Assembly: GCA_964517125.1 (NCBI GenBank)
Contig: CAZFBD010000125.1
Coordinates: 1 to 6,567 of the forward strand
Length of the DNA stretch: 6,567 bases
Origin: SHLQ01 sp964517125
Lineage (GTDB): Bacteria > Actinomycetota > Acidimicrobiia > Acidimicrobiales > SHLQ01
Direction of reading: 5' to 3'
The position numbers and the translations under genes are program-made. Each line of letters opens with the position of its first letter. The stretch's first letter is position 1. This document shows, piece by piece, positions 4,689 to 6,567 of the stretch. The notes under the pieces are model-generated. The model had not been told where the DNA came from. It worked only from the letters and a program-made list of their open reading frames with translations, and made no database searches.

Positions 4689-5741
4689 CTACTGCGGCTC
4701 GGTCCTTCGCACTGCAGTCGCGACGATCGGGTGATCGTCGATCGAAGCACTCAATTGAACGCCAAGCGCTCCAGCTCCGACAACGTCACCCGCCAACGCG
4801 CGGCGAAGAAGTGCAGCGTGGTCCAAGCCGACGTCATCAATAGTCAGCTTCGGCGCATCAGACTGTTGAGCCACAACGTCGTACTCGAAGACGCCATCGT
4901 GCCTTGACCCGACCCTCGGCACCGAGCCGGGTACCCAAACCACAACAACACCTGTCTCATCTCGCACCAGCTCGAGTTCACCGCTGCCGATCCCGATGAG
5001 TGGCACGACTTCGCCAACAATCGTGCCCCGCACCTCAGTCCGACCTTGTGCTTCTGCCAACTCGGCAATCGTGTGAGTGGCACCCTTGACCGCCAACGAC
5101 GACTCATCGAGACCTCGTGCCCGCAGCCAACGGGCCGGCTGCTCGAGGATGTTCATCGGATCAAACGGACCATGATGCTCGGCCGCCAGTCGCCTGCTCA
5201 TCCGCTCGTCCAGATATCTGCTGTCGATGCTCTCACCTGGAGCAAGGATGCCTCTTCCGTGGTCAATGACGTCGCCAGACAGGAAGGTTGCTGCGGCTAT
5301 TTCGAAAATCGCAGCAAAGCTAGATACTCGGAGCCGAAAGCCATCGTCGGCATAGCAGTAGTCGAACACCCACGCACCTGGCGACTCGGAGTACTCAAGC
5401 TCCACCGCAAGGAAACAATGGCTCTCGTAGGCGACAGGCAGGAGAGCATGAGGCCAGAAATCGTCGTCCTCCAATACGTCCAAAGCGAAGCCAGGATCAG
5501 TGAGTCCTGGGTGCCCTGTGAGCAGACCGAAACTCGAGGAATTCCAAGTGGTCCAAAACCACTCGATCTCAACGGGCAGCCCTAGTGTCCCGAGTGCTTC
5601 CTTGATTCGACAGACCGTCGCCTGAGCTCCGATCTGTTCGTCAGCATCCAAGAGGCGCGGAACCTCCGCTGCACCACTTGCCTGCGCCGCTGCACACAGC
5701 GAATCAATCGCTTCCGCCAACCGCTCTATCTGAGACTCCAC
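4689..5741 (-). CDS. SMI1/KNR4 (SUKH)-like protein with a C-terminal OB-fold-like domain
   Basis: Predicted 350-aa soluble protein with no signal peptide or membrane segment. Residues about 40-155 fit the SMI1/KNR4 (SUKH) pattern: IKEALGTLGLPVEIEWFWTTWN (46-67, matching the family's E-x-x-L-G-x-x-L-P...F motif), then the HALLPVAYES strand (98-107), WVFDY (124-128), and the closing VSSFAAIFE (139-147). Residues about 224-300 look like an OB-fold barrel: EVRGTIVGEVV, GELELVRDETGVVVVWVPG, a turn, and DGVFEYDVV. The linker (155-220) and last 50 residues are unassigned. SUKH domains occur in immunity proteins against nuclease and other toxins and in cell-wall regulators. The role here is not shown, and no polymorphic toxin is encoded nearby. 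The start is GTG 5741, with TACCGT 6 nt upstream and no ribosome site. It is divergent from the methyltransferase gene. Confidence 0.75.
   Translation of the reverse strand: MESQIERLAEAIDSLCAAAQASGAAEVPRLLDADEQIGAQATVCRIKEALGTLGLPVEIEWFWTTWNSSSFGLLTGHPGLTDPGFALDVLEDDDFWPHALLPVAYESHCFLAVELEYSESPGAWVFDYCYADDGFRLRVSSFAAIFEIAAATFLSGDVIDHGRGILAPGESIDSRYLDERMSRRLAAEHHGPFDPMNILEQPARWLRARGLDESSLAVKGATHTIAELAEAQGRTEVRGTIVGEVVPLIGIGSGELELVRDETGVVVVWVPGSVPRVGSRHDGVFEYDVVAQQSDAPKLTIDDVGLDHAALLRRALAGDVVGAGALGVQLSASIDDHPIVATAVRRTEPQ
4721..4740. repeat. Perfect hairpin inside the 3' end of the SUKH-like gene
   Basis: CGACGATC (4721-4728) and GATCGTCG (4733-4740) form a perfect 8-bp stem with a 4-nt loop, about 30 nt before the stop codon on the coding strand. 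Part of the first arm also belongs to an 11-bp inverted pair with 4644-4654. It could be an mRNA 3' structure or only a by-product of Asp/Ile/Val codons. Confidence 0.4.
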
Positions 5742-5803
5742 GCGCCAACGGTAGTTTCACGTTCGGTCAAACGGGAATCAGCGCCGACACTACGGTTGGG
5801 CCG
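5742..5803. promoter_or_regulatory. 62-bp divergent promoter region
   Basis: The region separates the SUKH-like gene (minus) from the methyltransferase gene (plus). On the minus strand TACCGT (5753-5748) lies 6 nt before GTG 5741. On the plus strand TACGGT (5791-5796) lies 7 nt before ATG 5804. Both fit TANNNT at leaderless spacing, and neither start has a good Shine-Dalgarno. No TTGACA-type -35 sits at 16-18 nt for either. With starts so close, one bound regulator could affect both genes, but no clear operator palindrome is seen. Confidence 0.45.
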
Positions 5804-6567
5804 ATGGGCTCTGAGAACCGCTACGACAGCCGCAACGTCGACAACATGGAGATGCTGTACGGCCGCGGCTTCCTCTCGGGGGGCGGTGCCGACGAAGTCG
5901 CGCTGATCTTTGACGGGATCGACCTGCGCGAGGCTGATGTCCTCGACCTCGGGTGCGGTCTCGGAGGAGCCACCGTCGCAATGATCACCCGGCTCGAGGC
6001 GAAGCACGTGACGGGGTTCGACGTCGATGCGGGGAACCTGCAGCGGGCCGAGGAGCTCGTGGCCGAAACGGGAATGCAGGCACGTGCAACCCTGGTCGAG
6101 GGTACGGCCGGCCCGTTGCCGTTCGAGGCGAACAGCTTTGACTCCGTCTACGTCAACGCGGTGAGTTGCCACGTGGAAGCACTTGCCGACTTCTTCGCCG
6201 AGATTCGACGGGTGTTACGACCAGGGGGCCTGCTCGTTGGCTCGGAATGGCTGGTGCGAGAGGACAACGCTGCGTTCAAAGGCTGGGACGACCTGCTGCG
6301 GGACAGAGGACTGAGTTTCCACTTCGTGGATACCGCGACGTTCGTCGCCGCGGTTGAGGCAGGAGGACTTGTTGACGTGTCGCTCGTTGACCGGACGGAT
6401 GCCTTCACCGAGTTCTCACACCAGCTGCTCGAACGCACCGACAGCGTGCTGCGTGAACGGCTCGTCGATTCGCTTGGCGAGGTTGGGTTCGATGCGTTTC
6501 GGAAGTGGTGTGAAGTCCGCTACGTCGCCCTCCGCGATGGCGGGCTGCTGCAGAGCCACTTCCGGGC
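5804..6567 (+). CDS. SAM-dependent methyltransferase, phosphoethanolamine-N-methyltransferase-like (3' end outside window)
   Basis: 254 codons from ATG 5804 without a stop. The protein is a class I Rossmann methyltransferase. Landmarks are YGRGFLSGGGADEVALI (19-35), typical of phosphoethanolamine methyltransferase-like enzymes, motif I VLDLGCGLGG (46-55), the acidic SAM-ribose residue Asp73 in GFDVD, PLPFEANSFDSVYV (104-117), and RRVLRPGGLLVGSEW (motif III region). The C-terminal RERLVDSLGEVG...LLQSHFR resembles the end of that family, so only a few residues should lie beyond the window. These enzymes methylate small amines or phosphobases from S-adenosylmethionine. The actual acceptor here is unknown, and residues specific for phosphoethanolamine were not checked. 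The start is supported by TACGGT 7 nt upstream, giving a leaderless transcript. It is divergent from the SUKH-like gene. Confidence 0.9.
   Translation, partial: MGSENRYDSRNVDNMEMLYGRGFLSGGGADEVALIFDGIDLREADVLDLGCGLGGATVAMITRLEAKHVTGFDVDAGNLQRAEELVAETGMQARATLVEGTAGPLPFEANSFDSVYVNAVSCHVEALADFFAEIRRVLRPGGLLVGSEWLVREDNAAFKGWDDLLRDRGLSFHFVDTATFVAAVEAGGLVDVSLVDRTDAFTEFSHQLLERTDSVLRERLVDSLGEVGFDAFRKWCEVRYVALRDGGLLQSHFR

Noticed and set aside
4386..4907. 173-aa plus-strand frame across vapB and the SUKH-gene end
   Set aside because: It crosses the vapB operator and is rich in Arg/Ser with no pattern. It is antisense to two supported genes.
5046..5585. 179-aa plus-strand frame antisense to the SUKH-like gene
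   Set aside because: The minus-strand product shows ordered domain patterns; this one does not.
5774..5799. ECF-sigma-like promoter (GGAAT followed by GGTTG) before the methyltransferase
   Set aside because: The match to the GGAAC/GTT-type consensus is partial, and the TANNNT hexamer at leaderless spacing explains the start as well.
5726..6172. 148-aa minus-strand frame over the methyltransferase start
   Set aside because: It is antisense to the unmistakable SAM-binding motifs of the plus-strand methyltransferase.
1..6567. CRISPR array, tRNA/rRNA gene, insertion sequence or transposase
   Set aside because: No regularly spaced repeats, cloverleaf-like segment, transposase frame or terminal inverted repeats with flanking duplications were seen.

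Overview
The window looks like chromosomal DNA from a high-GC Gram-positive bacterium (Actinomycetota). The composition is GC-rich with strong G/C at third codon positions. GTG and TTG starts are common. Several genes have a TANNNT -10 hexamer only 6-8 nt before the start codon, the layout of the leaderless transcripts that are frequent in that phylum. The nitroreductase and the dienelactone-hydrolase-like protein are of types I associate with actinobacteria. No species can be named from the sequence.

Left part (1-1550): a minus-strand unit holds an FMN nitroreductase and, 13 nt downstream, the first codons of another gene running off the window edge. Divergent to it is a dienelactone-hydrolase family protein with a serine nucleophile. 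Both full genes have clear Shine-Dalgarno sequences. Positions 1551-1945 contain no gene I can support.

Middle part (1946-4573) is an accessory island dominated by toxin-antitoxin (TA) genes. It starts with a ribbon-helix-helix antitoxin plus PIN-domain toxin operon (+ strand, GTGA overlap) behind a perfect 9-bp-arm palindrome. Positions 2575-3380 look decayed. They hold the tail of a possible LysR-type regulator (+) and two overlapping minus-strand pieces: a RelE/ParE-like protein with an abnormal C-terminus, and a 5'-truncated partner. Next come a small SEC-C zinc-motif protein (+) and, convergent with it after only 8 nt, a Phd/YefM-type VapB plus canonical VapC operon (minus strand).

The most interesting observation is that the two TA operons, whose antitoxins belong to unrelated DNA-binding folds, carry near-identical promoter/operators. 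Both have AGCAC-N4-GTGCTACA read toward the gene, with the gene-proximal arm ending exactly 8 nt before the ATG and providing a -10 hexamer (TACACT or TACATT) 7 nt from the ATG.

Right part (4574-6567): a minus-strand 350-aa protein appears to combine an SMI1/KNR4 (SUKH)-like domain with an OB-fold-like domain. It is divergent, over a 62-bp intergenic region, from a phosphoethanolamine-N-methyltransferase-like SAM methyltransferase whose last few codons lie beyond the window. The 3' end of the SUKH-like gene and the spacer after it carry several perfect inverted repeats.
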